From: Microglena sp. YARC
Taxonomy: Eukaryota > Chlorophyta > Chlorophyceae > Chlamydomonadales > Chlamydomonadaceae
Direction: 5' to 3'
Assembly (NCBI GenBank): GCA_022414725.1
Contig: CM039467.1
Coordinates: forward strand, 5,009,863 to 5,073,862
DNA: 64,000 nt
Shown: piece after piece, positions 33,118-43,299 of the stretch
Layout: each line of letters opens with the position of its first letter
Numbering within the stretch: the stretch's first letter is position 1
Translations under genes and position numbers: made by a program
Notes under the pieces: generated by a model
What the model saw: the letters and a program-made list of their open reading frames with translations, nothing else
Told to the model about the DNA's origin: nothing
The model's database searches: none

Positions 33118-33469
33118 GAGCCATTGCCAGGATCAAATCAAACTAACCAACCAAACCAACCAAACCAACTAAACCAACAATTTGCCCTGTAGGAGCCATT
33201 GCCAGGATCAAATCAAACTAACCAACCAAACCAACTAAACCAACAATTTGCCCTGCAGGAGCCATTGCCAGGATCAAATCAAACTAACCAACCAAACCAA
33301 CTAAACCAACCATTTGCCCTGCAGGAGCCATTGCCAGGATCAAATCAAACTAACCAACCAAACCAACTAAACCAACCATTTGCCCTGCAGGAGCCATTGC
33401 CAGGATCAAATCAAACTAACCAACCAAACCAACCAAACCAACCATTTGCCCGCAGGAGCCATTGCCACA
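33118..33469 (+). repeat. 66-bp array of lipase 3' splice-site copies
   Basis: GAGCCATTGCCA occurs at 33118, 33193, 33259, 33325, 33391 and 33456. Each is preceded by TTTGCC(CT)GCAG or a variant, with spacings 75, 66, 66, 66 and 65. The last copy leads to the ATG at 33470. The rest of the unit is AACCAACCAAACCAACTAAA. Each unit therefore carries a usable-looking acceptor plus 12 exon bases. The array lies in the 5' UTR or in an upstream intron of the lipase. Confidence 0.85.
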
Positions 33470-36400
33470 ATGGAAGCTAAACGAATGACTTCAGCGGCAC
33501 TGCTGCTACTTCTTATATCTGGGAGTTCCCATCTGGGCTTTGCCCAAAATTCCATTCCGATCATCCCCACCGACAACGCATGTGCAGCAGCGTTCCCAGA
33601 AGGGATCCAGACCCCAGATGCGTGCGCCACAAGTGACCAATTATTTACAGCACTCTATTTTTGGTTACCTGAACGAGATCAGTTGCCCTGTTTTCCTTCT
33701 GACATTGTCGAGCCTGTGGATGTATCAGCTGATGGTATTCCCCTACCCTTCCCCCTGTCTGACATGCGGCCAGTCCCCCTCCGCATACCAAGCAAAAGGT
33801 GGAAAAGTGAGGGTGCAAACTACTACTGGATGTGCCGCACCGTCCGCAACTTTGCTGCTTATGCTGCATGCTTTTTACAACCAGATAACAGTGTACAGCA
33901 ACCAGTGCCCCAGGGTTGGGACCTCGTTCACACAGTGATCATTCCGGAGCCTGAAGATAACAACCCCGATGGATTGGACAACCCTGACAATGTCTTTTTT
34001 CATTCCCTTTGCCTCGGTCATCACACGAGATAATATGATGGTCATTTTGGTGAGGGGAACCCATACAAAGTATGAGTTGTCGGTTGCAATCACCACCTAC
34101 TTCACTGACAAGGACAAGATAGACCCTAGGTTGAAGGGCATGGGCAGATGCCATGAAGGCTTCTCCATGCTTGCTCTCAAGGTCTTCGATTCGCTGCAGC
34201 CCATACTGGAGCAACACTTAGGTTGTCACCACAAAAATGAACAACAAGGACGTATTCGCCACGTGGCTGTTTCAGGCCATTCACTTGGAGCTGGTGTCGG
34301 CACCATCCTCTCATATCTTGTCCAGCAGTACATCGATGAGAACAGCCCAAGGCATAACAAAATCAAGGTGGATGCCTTCCTATTTGCGGCACCAAATGCA
34401 GGCAACCAGGCTTTCAACAAGAAGTTGGCCCAGAAGGTTAACATCCGGTCCATTATCTTCAATAATGATGTCGTACATCAGGTACGCCCAATGCATCTCC
34501 AATTGTGATGTTGTACATCAGGTATCCCTCTTTGAATCTCGGATTGTGATGTTGTACATCAGGTGTCCCTCTTTGAATCTCCGATTGTGATGTTGTACAT
34601 CAGGTATCCCTCTTTGAATCTCCAATTGTGATGTTGTACATCAGGTATCCCTCTTTGAATCTCCAATTGTGATGTTGTACATCAGGTGTCCCTCTTTATA
34701 TCTCCAATTGTGATGTTGTACATCAGGTATCCCTCTTTGAATCTCCAATTGTGATGCTGTACATCAGATATCCCTCTTTGAATCTCCAATTGTGATGTTG
34801 TACACCAGGTATCCCTCTTTGAATCTCCAATTGTGATGTTGTACATCAGGTATCCCTCTTTGAATCTCCAATTGTGATGTTGTACATCAGGTATCCCTCT
34901 TTGAATCTCCAATTGTGATATTGTACATCAGGTATCCCTCTTTGAATCTCCAATTGTGATGTTGTACATCAGGTATCCCTCTATGAATCTTTAATCGCCC
35001 AGACCAGTATACCTAGGGACTAGGAAATCATATGATGTTAACCAAAGGCAAGTATGATATCACATTATATCATACAAATTGCATCATATGATATTGTATA
35101 TAAATGGTAACTTTAGCCTAGTCAGACTGCCGGCATCAGATGATATCATATGCTATTGTATGATTACATTATAATATATGATATCATATTGCCGTTCCCT
35201 AAGTATACTTGATTTCATCCTACTTGATTTGGTCTTAATTCATAGAGTGTCCAACAATCTTTCTTCTGCTTCGACAACACGCCACCACTGCATCACCATT
35301 CCATCGATGCATGAAGCCCCCGGGCTCTATGCTTCATGCTCCGCCATGTAATGGCTTTGCATCAATCCTGGAATCAGGCTTGAGTACCCTCAGTAGCAAC
35401 TCAACCTGGCCTTCAAAAAAAAGGCAACAGCCTTAGTAATGATTAGGGATGTCAAACATGACATAGACATGACTACGATAAAAAAAAGGATAACGCCTGG
35501 AAGGGCGTGGTATTAAGGGGACCCTCATCAGTAACCGCCCTCAGCCAGCCTCCCATCTTATGATCACCCCAGTCCCCATTAATTTTCGGGGGGTCAGTGA
35601 TTTGGATTTCAAGGTTAGGGGTTTATGGTTCAGGGTCTAGGTGGATTCGGGGTTTACTTAACTGGGTGCTAACTTTCCCACTACGATCCCTCCATATAAC
35701 CATCCTCTGTTTCTTTCTGGCAGAGCCCCCCCTTCTGGGGGGCTCCCGCAAGTTTACCCATTTGTCCGTCCAACAGACTGTCCAAATATTTAAGCCTGCT
35801 GACACGTCAGCCAACTATCTCATAAGTAACTGGCTTTGGTCAGCTCCATCGTTGCCTCCTTTCGCTCCGTCGCCAACAAACTCCTCCAATTTTCTGCGTC
35901 GCTTGCAACGCTGCATATTGCTTGTTTGGGCAGTGCATGATATTTTAGTCAGCTCCATTCATCCATTCATCTATTCATGCAGGGTACTACATTTAGTTAT
36001 TTGGGTTGCGCTTTTGACGGAACTGCTTCCTTTTGGGTTGCGCTTGTAACTCAACCGAAAACGGAAATCTGTGCGCTGCTCCCTGAGGAGGTTAAAAGAT
36101 TTGCATCAAGCGCGCAATCAGGATCCAAGACCTTGCACGCAAGAGCGCGCGTAATGTAGTACCCTGGTACAGTGGGACCAGCTTTGGCTGGTTAGTTGGG
36201 GGTTCAAACCCGTTGCCAGGTTCAAAAATTCCGACCTGCTGCCTTGAAAGAGGCCGAGAACTGTCCTCTTTGTTATCGTGCAGTAGTCCGAGCTCCAGCC
36301 TAAAGCGGCCTGTGGAAGCAAAACCCACGGTAACCTTCCCCATTGCCAGTGAACAGGGAGGTTCCTTCAACCTCACACCCCGTGGCAAGACGTAACATTT

Positions 36401-39179
36401 GGAGGGGGGGGGGGGGGGGGGGGGTCCTCAGTCGGCTTTTTGGCCGAGCCCCCCCATCTGGGGGGCGGGAGCCCCCAGGGTCACCCCATTGTCCGTTTGT
36501 TTGTGCGGCTGTGCGGCCGTTTAACCACACAAAGGCCGGCATGTAAGCCAGCTGTCTCGAAACTAACTGGCTTCAGTCCGCTTGATTCCGTTGCCACCTG
36601 TCGCTCCGATAATACTCTCCGCTAATTTTCCACATGTCACCAGGGTACTACATTGGGTCAAATTGGTCAGCGCATAAACGTCAAATTGGTCAGCGCTTTG
36701 TAGTGCAATTAGCGCAAAAACTGCGCGCTGCGCTCGCAGGGGGTTGAAAAACTGCTCAAAACGCGCAGTGGGCCTCAAAAAGCGTGCTCAAAATAGCGCT
36801 GCTGCATGCGCTTTGTAGTACCCTGCTTGTCACATCTCTGTGCATAAATGGCCACCTTTTAAGATGTATCACATAGTATCATATCACCATCGTCTCTGTG
36901 CTGTCGCGCAGTAGTCCAAGCTCAGGCGCAGTTGCGGTCTGCAAAACCAAATGAACCCAACATATTAGCCATTCTCAAGTATATATGGTACATGCAAACG
37001 GGAGGTTCCTTCAATCTCATGTCCTGAGGCAGCTCGTACATATTTCAATTTTCAATTTTATCACCAATGTCACCACTTCCATCACTAGCGCTATTGCCAT
37101 TATGGCTGTGCAAGTTTCTGTTACAGTCCAGGGGTAGCCAAATAGGCTTGAGGGACTTTCCAACCCTGTTATCAGGAGGCGCAAAAATGAAAAGCACTGA
37201 CAAGCTAAACCCACTAACAATGGTTTTATGACGGGAGTCCTGATTTCGTGCTACAGTGATATTTTAATTGTACGATTACATAGTGGCTGGTCTGATTATA
37301 TGGTGCCTGATACGAGTGTATAGTGACTGATACGATTATACGAAAACCCTAAACCTTGCACCCTGATCTCATTATGCATCCATTGTTGCAGGAGCTGTGA
37401 GCGACGAGATAAAAACCCTAAACCCTAAACCCTGATCTCACTATGCATCCCTTGTTGCAAGGGATGAGTTCGCCCAAGTTGAAAACCATAAACCATAAAC
37501 CCTGATATCACCGTGCAACCCTTGCCGTGGTTGCCGTGTGTGCCTGAGATGAAAACCCTAAACCCTGATCTCACATTGCATCTCATGTTGCAGGGTCTGT
37601 GTGTGCCCAAGATGAAAACCCGAAGCCCTAACCCGATACCCTCTTCTCACCGTGCAACCCTTGCCGCAGATTCCATGTGTGCCTAAGGCGCCAGCTTGTC
37701 CGGGGGGTCAAACCGAACCCTTTAACATTCCGAACACTCTAGGCAACCCACCACAGCTTTTCTGGGAATTCAGGTGCGACCGCTTTGGCCTGTGGGGGGC
37801 AAGGGGCATAGGCAGGATTAGGGTGTGGGGGGGGGGGGGGGGGGGGGGGCAATAAATGAAAGGGCAGGGGCATGTATGAGTGGGTAATGGATGGGTCGGG
37901 AATGATTTGTGTCACCAGCATGAACTACAAGGTACATGATTTGTGACATGATTTGTGTCACCAGCATGAACTACAAGGTATATGATTTGTGACATGATTT
38001 GTGTCACCAGCATGAACTGCAAGGTATATGATTTTTGACATGAGTTGTGACATGATTTGTGTCACCAGCATGAACTACAAGGTATATGATTTGTGACATG
38101 AGGTGTGTCACCAGCATGAACTGCAAGGTATATGATTTGTGACATGAGTTGTGACATGAGTTGTGTCACCAGCATGAACTACAAGGTATATGATTTGTGA
38201 CATGAGGTGTGACATGATTTGTGTCACCAGCATGAACGACAAGGTATATGATTTGTGACATGAGGTGTGACATGGGTTGCATCATGCTTTGTAGATCAAG
38301 GGGAGAGGCCCGAAATCTGCTATGTGCAGCTGAAAACAAAAGAAGAGAAAGTTGGCACTGGTATGGGCAGTGGTTGAAAGGTTGAAAGGGGCATGAGCGG
38401 TTAATGGATGGGTCTGGAATCAGAGGTCTGGAAAGGGGATGGAGCGCAGAGCAAATGGGTCAGGAATGAAAGGGTGGGGATGAGATGGGGATGAAGGGGC
38501 AAAGGCAGGGAAGACATGGGTTGGAATGGAAGGGCAAATGTGTCGTTTTGGATTTGGGATTGTACCCCATATTATTTTGAATTAATTCATCCGACAACAG
38601 TTTCATAAATCACATGAAACTGTTTTGAATTCATTCATCTGACAACAGTTTCATAAATCACATGAAGCTGTTCCCACATTCAACTGCAGGACTCAGCGAG
38701 GAGGAGTTACCTTCGAAATCGTCCGACCCAGAAACTATCTCTACCATAAGATATCTGACACCATTGAAATTGAAATTGTTACATCCGTGTAATACAGTTA
38801 CTCACAGGACGTGAAGTTAAGGACACCACTGACACCATTCCTGAATTCAACAATTGCAGGAAGCTGCGAGGCGAAGTTAACTTTGGACCTGGCCTCATGC
38901 CCTATCAGAGCGACACGTGGCAGTGCTTTCAGTATTTGGACTTGAGAAATACATTGGGATACCTCTCCGCCACGCACATCTGCAGTTACACGTGTGCTTT
39001 TTCCTCCTTCGTCAACATCACCGAGAACCAATGCCTGCTTAGTAGCGAGGGCGCTGATCTGTCTGTTGCCAGCTTCTGCCCTGCTTTCCCTTTCTTCTTC
39101 GATTCGACCTGCTTACCGTTTCTCCCTTGACCCCAATCTCATCAACATCACCGACAACCAATGTCTGCTTAGTAGCGAG
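33470..39179 (+). CDS. Secreted class 3 (fungal-type) lipase, at least three exons
   Basis: Exon 1 is 33470-34481, exon 2 37670-37773 and exon 3 starts at 38860. The protein starts with a signal peptide (basic start, SAALLLLLISGSS, about 26 residues) and has a Cys-rich N-terminal region. The nucleophile motif GHSLG has its Ser codon at 34281, and VILVRGTH forms the preceding strand. FNNDVVHQ at the end of exon 1 carries the probable catalytic Asp and joins IPCVPKAPAC of exon 2 in phase 0. Exon 2 ends in phase 2. Exon 3 reads GLMPYQSDTWQCFQYL and ATHICSYTC, then NQCLLSSE. The frame slips once in exon 1 at a run of six T (33995-34000); removing one T restores it, so an assembly error or a mutation is possible. 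Such lipases hydrolyse acylglycerols outside the cell or in vesicles. The C-terminal end is uncertain: a second copy of exon 3's end at 39143-39179 is followed by GTACTT or by a TAG at 39189. Confidence 0.7.
34466..34992 (+). repeat. 41-bp array of lipase exon 1 donor copies
   Basis: The exon 1 end GATGTCGTACATCAG|GTACGC is repeated as GATGTTGTACATCAG|GTATCC with an exact 41-bp period, 13 copies counting the exon itself. The intronic part is CTCTTTGAATCTCCAATTGT. Almost every copy keeps CAG|GTATCC, so the intron offers about 12 extra donors. Confidence 0.9.
35003..35210 (+). repeat. AT-rich dispersed repeat, copy A
   Basis: AATCATATGATGTTAACCAA, CATACAAATTGCATCATATG and TAGCCTAGTCAGACT occur in the same order here and at 55978-56715. 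It is rich in ATATGAT palindromes. Confidence 0.7.
35211..35700. other. Lipase intron 1 filler
   Basis: No exon is seen. It contains the SINE remnant at 35488-35530 and otherwise unique-looking sequence. Confidence 0.4.
35488..35530 (-). mobile_element. SINE copy 4, 3' end remnant
   Basis: GATAACGCCTGGAAGGGCGT and GGTATTAAGGG are the reverse complement of the family tail. Confidence 0.55.
35708..35935 (+). repeat. GGCAGAGCCCCCC hairpin element, copy 2
   Basis: GGCAGAGCCCCCCCTTCTGG, then GGGGCTCCCGC, then TTTACCCATTTGTCCGTCC. A tail includes CAGCCAACTATCTC, AACTGGCTT and GTTGCCTCCTTTCGCTCCG that also follows copy 3. Confidence 0.7.
35980..36166 (+). mobile_element. MITE-like element with CAGGGTACTACATT ends, copy 2
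   Basis: Perfect 14-bp terminal inverted repeats CAGGGTACTACATT / AATGTAGTACCCTG enclose about 160 bp without coding capacity. It lies directly after hairpin element copy 2. Confidence 0.75.
36403..36423 (+). repeat. Poly-G run
   Basis: About 20 G in a row just before hairpin element copy 3. The length is uncertain. Confidence 0.8.
36431..36640 (+). repeat. GGCCGAGCCCCCC hairpin element, copy 3
   Basis: TTTTTGGCCGAGCCCCCC, then CTGGGGGGCGGGAGCCCCCA, then GGTCACCCCATTGTCCGTTT. The tail AAGCCAGCTGTCTCGAAACT and AACTGGCTTCAGTCCGCTTG matches copy 2. Confidence 0.75.
36641..36825 (-). mobile_element. MITE-like element with CAGGGTACTACA ends, copy 3
   Basis: Terminal inverted repeats CAGGGTACTACA / TGTAGTACCCTG span 185 bp. 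The interior is the reverse complement of the element at 32607-32811, including CAAATTGGTCAGCGC twice. Confidence 0.8.
37124..37230 (+). repeat. Dispersed repeat, also at 42745-42860
   Basis: GTCCAGGGGTA(A)GCC, ATAGGCTT(G/A)AGGGACTT and CCAACC(CT)GTTA occur in the same order in both places, followed by AAAAGCA and TGAACCC/TAAACCC. Confidence 0.65.
37335..37669 (+). repeat. Degenerate array of lipase exon 2 acceptor copies with CCCTAAA
   Basis: Segments ending in TTGTTGCAG or a variant at about 37393, 37455, 37520, 37594 and 37669 are each followed by an exon-2-like start (GTGTGTGCC(T/C)(A/G)AG(A/G) words). They are separated by AAACCCTAAACCCTGATCTC. The spacing is about 62-78 bp. The last copy is the real exon 2 acceptor, CCGCAG|ATTCC. 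Confidence 0.7.
37828..37850 (+). repeat. Poly-G run in lipase intron 2
   Basis: A G run of about 21 follows GGGTGTG. Confidence 0.8.
37895..38295 (+). repeat. Minisatellite CATGATTTGTGTCACCAGCATGAAC
   Basis: Units combine ATTTGTGTCACCAGCATGAA, CTACAAGGTATATG and ATTTGTGACATGA, about 45-65 bp each, 7 or so copies. Each holds ACAAG|GTATAT, a donor-like word, but no matching exon was found. Confidence 0.8.
38296..38530. other. G/A-rich intronic stretch
   Basis: GGGGATGA and AAAGGGGCA words dominate the plus strand. No exon seen. Confidence 0.4.
38565..38672 (+). repeat. ~53-bp tandem duplication
   Basis: TTTTGAATTAATTCATC(C/T)GACAAC..CATAAATCACATGAA(A/G)CTGTT occurs twice in a row, just upstream of the exon 3 acceptor copies. 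Confidence 0.8.
38676..38885 (+). repeat. Duplicated lipase exon 3 acceptor
   Basis: CATTCAACTGCAG|GACTCAGCGAGG..GAGTTACC at 38678 resembles GAATTCAACAATTGCAG|GAAGCTGCGAGGCGAAGTTAAC at 38842, about 170 bp apart. Both accept phase 2 and give an open frame, the first for about 33 codons (GVTFEIVRPRNYLYHK). The first may thus be a real alternative or extra exon. Confidence 0.55.
39010..39179 (+). repeat. Duplicated lipase exon 3 end
   Basis: AACATCACCGAGAACCAATG to AGTAGCGAG at 39013-39049 recurs at 39143-39179 with few changes, spacing 130. Only the second copy is followed by GT. Confidence 0.75.
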
Positions 39180-39191
39180 GTACTTCAGTAG

Positions 39192-40080
39192 GTTCATTCC
39201 ACTTAGTTAGTGACGTAGTTGGGGCTTAATGATAATTAACTTTCATAAATCTTCTTACTTAAATCATCGAGTAAGAAACCAGTTTCACATGTTTTTTCAT
39301 CCCAGCCTAGTCATGGATGCTATGCTATGAGCAGTATCTGAGGTGAAAGATTTTTCCCATCAAGCTTACTTCAGTGGATGAAATTTGTGTGCTCTTGTCT
39401 GAGTCCTTTGTAACACCTGAAAACTTTGATTATATCTTGTGCTGCACTCATAAATATTTCAGTCTTACCTATCTCATATATTGATTATTTTTGATGTTTT
39501 ATGTTTCATAAATATTTTCATTCAGCTATAGCACCTGGACACGAGTGATCCTTTTTGAACTTGGACTTGGTTACATAGCTTCAGCCTGGGCAGGAGTGAT
39601 CCTTCGGTTGTCATATCCGTGGTACATGGACATGATAACCGAATAACTACCTTTGCGCAGGTTCTATGGCTGTGTTAAGACATTTGAGAAGCACGATTCA
39701 AGTTGTATTACAATTGTATAGTCTTAAAACTGTTTGGTAAGCTACTACATAGGTGAAGTGTCAGCAGATCGCCGGTATACGATTTCTGGCTGACCGATTA
39801 GTTCCGGGGGACGCAGGGCGGATAGGACAGGTGTTCCGGTACCTTCCAAGAAGGTGTGTCACACTCAGTGGTATAGCAGAGTGTGCCCAACATTCCTTCC
39901 CGCTGTACGGAGGGTTAACCTATTTCTGCACCCTCATCTTAATATATGTATAGCTCTGCTTCTCCTGCTGCAACGTCGCCTTCTCAACAACATGCCTCCT
40001 AGTCTCATTGCCCCTCGACCTATTGGCACACTCCACCGACACGTAGGTGACATACAACTTAGGTAGCCAGTCTGACGTTC
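39192..40080. other. Non-coding stretch after the lipase
   Basis: AT-rich first half, probably 3' UTR or intergenic. No gene or strong repeat seen. Confidence 0.4.
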
Positions 40081-40082
40081 CA

Positions 40083-40153
40083 AGGGGAGAGGGAGGGAGA
40101 GAGAGAGAGAGAGAGAGAGCACCTAAGGCCAACTAAAGGTCTAGAGCCACCTA

Positions 40154-40189
<36 letters not shown>

Positions 40190-40190
40190 C
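40083..40190 (+). repeat. GA microsatellite and poly-C run
   Basis: GAGAGA at about 40096-40119, then a C run of about 30 at 40156-40186. Confidence 0.8.
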
Positions 40191-40378
40191 TCCCGCCTAT
40201 CAGAGCACGCAGACCGGGAACAGTCCGCGTAGCGGTAGGTCCCGAATTTATTGGCCAGAATGTTGGCGAACCCCGGGTCAAAATTACAGGGGGAAACCCG
40301 AGTCCAGAACTCATCCCGGAGGATCCCGAATTCACCACCTGCGTGCCCTCAGATATTTGGTTCGGACGCCAGCACCAT

Positions 40379-40880
40379 TGTTACCGCCCCTCCATGGGTA
40401 GCGACTTTGGTACATCAGCCGTACTGCCGGCAAGCAAAACGGAAGCGCTGGGGAACCTAAGGATTCGCCCTACAAATTGCTTTTGTACCGCACCAACTGA
40501 CGTTTGCAAACGGCAGGCAGCTCAATAAATGAGCAAACTAAAGGCAGTCACCTATTCTCCGACTAGAAGCAAATTTCAGGCATGTTGTATTTTCAGTCAC
40601 GTCACCTCATCTTCCAGGTAGATTTAAGTCAAACTGCGCCCCGAACCACTTAACATTGGGATTCGATATTCAAGTCATCCCGAAGGAGACTGCCTAATCA
40701 CAGCCGGAGGGTGCACAGCCCCAGTTTATGAGGTAAAGCGCAACTGTGTACCAAAGCGCGGTATGCGAGTCACACATTCCGCAAGAACAGCCGCGAGCGA
40801 GGGCAGCAACAAGGTTACGCACACCGCACAACAAAGAACCCTAGCTCCCCATCCCCAGCGGATCTCCATACCTAACACGA
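40379..40880 (+). repeat. Dispersed ~0.5 kb repeat, copy B
   Basis: Same order of words as 27561-28145, without the 13-bp minisatellite. A GAGGGCAGCAACAAGGTTAC word near its end recurs again at 40877. Confidence 0.75.
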
Positions 40881-41217
40881 GGGCAGCAACAAGGTTACAC
40901 ACATTATGGAATGACACCTATTGGTGGAGAGAGGCACAGATATATTGTTGACTCAAGGCAAGGATATACACGGGAGCTGGACTATGTCCAGCCTTCAGTT
41001 GTCTATAGAGCACTCGTAGTCTAGTAACAACACACCGCACACAAAACAACCCTAGTAACAGCAGGGCTCGGCGAGGCTGCCCCATTCCCCAGCGGATCCC
41101 CATTTTTTTGCGATCTGTTTTTTCTTTCAGAAGAAGAGGAATATATTTAAAAAAAGGAAAAATGAAAAACAATAAAAAAATGAACGAAAAAAAGTGATTT
41201 GTTCGAGTCTACATTTC
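40881..41217. other. Non-coding stretch, A-rich
   Basis: No gene seen. It ends in A-rich DNA (41140-41200). Confidence 0.4.
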
Positions 41218-41965
41218 TGGTAATAAATTTTTTACAACCGAAGACGGCGATCAGCCAAATTTCTGGCTGAAGTTATGTAACCAAGTTCGAGTCCAAGGAT
41301 CCCCATCCCCATTGCCGGTCGCGACCTTGTTGAAAGACGGTGAGAAGCCCGTAGTTGGCTGGAAAACATGCAACAATCCAATCCACTTTGTCTAATCACC
41401 TACCCCTGAACTCCACCTATAATGCTACGCATCCAGGGGGGAGGGGGGCTCCACAAGCAGAGGACCAACAGCGGTTTGTTTGAGTTATTATTTCACCCCA
41501 GGAGGAGGCCCACCTCCTGACACTAACCAGCGACACCGAAGATCCAGTTTGAATGGAGTTGCAACCCCTACAAAAGACCCTCGACCAAACGAACATTCAC
41601 AACTACCCCTGTTAATCAGATAGCCGAGGGGAATGTGAACTGAATCTAAACAGTTTGATCAGAATCCTGCGTAAAACGAAAATTAAAAGAAGAATACAAT
41701 TAAGAAAAACAGGTTATTCGCGTTTACCTTCCACTACATTTCCTGGTATATTTTTACACTGCCGAAACGGCGAGCAGCCAAATTGCTGGCTGAAGCTATG
41801 TAACCAAGTTCAAGTTCAATATACCGGTAGTGTAACATCATCAGGTGAGGAGAATGTGGGGAATGTGCACAGAATCACGGTCATTTACAAGCGCTATCCC
41901 ATGACTAAATTGCTGGCTGGAGCCATGTAACCAAGTTCAAGTTACAAGCGCTATCACATGACAGC
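41218..41965 (+). repeat. Repeated GGCTGAAG(C/T)TATGTAACCAAGTT segment
   Basis: Segments at about 41218-41290, 41741-41815 and 41903-41945 share CGGCGA(T/G)CAGCCAAATT, CTGGCTGAAG and ATGTAACCAAGTTC. ACAAGCGCTATC(C/A)CATGAC occurs at 41886 and 41945. Confidence 0.65.
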
Positions 41966-42152
41966 CACACATAGATCGATTAACGGTTGGCCTTGGCAAC
42001 ACGCTCCAGCTCGTCCTTCTTCTTAATAGCGTAACTGTTGGAAGACAAGGGGGGAAGGAACGTTTGGGGGCGTTTGCTTTGAATTGATTATGTTACCGCC
42101 GTGGCAGACAGGGGGTGACGGTGCGTTTCAGGGTGTTTGCTTTGAATTGGTT

Positions 42153-42325
42153 AGTATAGATCACGCCTGGTAGGGCGTTGTATCAAGGGAGCCCTGTCTT
42201 ACTGCGGTAGAGAACGGGCTGCTACTTTACCTGGACAGTGCTACCATGGCGGTTAACAGCGCCCGCTAACACCTAAGCGCACCCGTATTCGAACCCAGTA
42301 CCTCCTTCAGTCCAGCGAAATGAGA
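42153..42325 (-). mobile_element. SINE copy 5
   Basis: On the minus strand the B-box-like GGGTTCGAATACGGG is followed by the family body (GTTAACCGCCATGGTAGC and so on) and ends in ACGCCCTACCAGGCGTGATC. Confidence 0.7.
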
Positions 42326-42522
42326 TTGAATTGATTATGTCACTGCCATAGACGGCGAGGGGCCTTATGTAAAGCATTCAGCGAACATGTTGCTAAATGC
42401 CCCACAGCACAATATAAGAATTAACCCCTTAATAACAGTATAAATCCATGATATGAATCATTCAGCTTACATGTTGTTTAATGCCCGACAGGAAAATATA
42501 ACAAATAAACCCTAAACTGTAT

Positions 42523-42576
42523 GCAGTCGAAAGCTACTGCTACTAAGCTACGCTTAGCTTAGTAGCTTTCGGCTGC
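42523..42576. repeat. Inverted repeat GCAGTCGAAAGCTACT
   Basis: Arms 42523-42538 and 42561-42576 (AGTAGCTTTCGGCTGC) pair with one G-T type difference. The loop repeats CTAAGC/GCTTAG. Confidence 0.75.
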
Positions 42577-42592
42577 CTAAATATAACTCAAT

Positions 42593-42672
42593 GCTGTGTA
42601 ACATCCAGCAAATGCACACGACCTCAATGTGCCACATTGAGGTAGTGCGCATTTTGCCGGATGTTACACAGC
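42593..42672. repeat. 80-bp near-perfect hairpin ending GCTGTGTAACATCC
   Basis: The left arm GCTGTGTAACATCCAGCAAA and its continuation to CCTCAATGTG pair with the right arm, which starts at CATTGAGG and ends GCCGGATGTTACACAGC. Few mismatches are seen over about 36 bp per arm, with a tiny loop near 42632. Confidence 0.8.
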
Positions 42673-42744
42673 TTGCTCACGACCTCTTACATCAAGGATT
42701 TACAGTGTTGGGCCCCTGGTTGGGCCTTTGTATGTATGTAGTCC

Positions 42745-42860
42745 AGGGGTAAGCCATATAGGCTTAAGGGACTTGCCCAACCTGTTACAAGAAGGACTTG
42801 GAAAGAAAAAGCATTGATGGACTGAACCCCAAACCTTCCTAGCGAGATTGTTTGGAGACC
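42745..42860 (+). repeat. Dispersed repeat, partner of 37124-37230
   Basis: Same word order as at 37124, with GTCCAGGGGTAAGCC and GGACTTGCCCAACC. Confidence 0.65.
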
Positions 42861-42944
42861 AGGCCTTAGGCTGCTGGTTATTATAGCCCTTATTAACTAG
42901 GGAACGGGAACTAATATTAGAGTTTGAAAACTAATAGTATTGTA

Positions 42945-43035
42945 ATAATATTAGTTTTTCAAATAAATTCGAATTTCTGGTGAGGCGGCTCGTCCGACTA
43001 TTATTATATATTCACTAATACTATATAACATAGCA
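42945..43035 (+). repeat. Dispersed repeat, partner of 30268-30375
   Basis: GGTGAGGCGGCTCGTCCGAC and AACATAGCAGACCC match the earlier copy. It directly precedes SINE copy 6. Confidence 0.7.
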
Positions 43036-43054
43036 GACCCCTACTCTGAAATGC

Positions 43055-43250
43055 CTGTTCGGCGAATGGTTCAATGGTTAATCATTTCACTGGACTGAAG
43101 ATGGTGCTGGGCTCGAATCCCTACGGATGCGCGAAAATATTCGCAGTCGCTGTCAATTGCCATGGTAGCACTGTCTAGGTTAAGAAGCAGCCCGTTCTTT
43201 ACCGCCGTAATACAGGGCTTCCTTCATACCAAGTCCTACCAGGCGTTATC
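43055..43250 (+). mobile_element. SINE copy 6
   Basis: The A-box-like TGGTTCAATGGTTAATC is followed by a B-box-like GGGCTCGAATCCC. The body and tail match the family (CAATTGCCATGGTAGC, CTACCAGGCGTTATCATTG). Confidence 0.75.
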
Positions 43251-43299
43251 ATTGTTGTCTCCATTTTTCACTTCAGTGAAATAAGTCATGGTGTGCAGC

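Noticed and set aside
31588..34992. Possible CRISPR arrays (34-bp and 41-bp regular repeats)
   Set aside because: Units are continuous without unique spacers, and the 41-bp unit is a copy of a lipase exon border in a eukaryotic genome.
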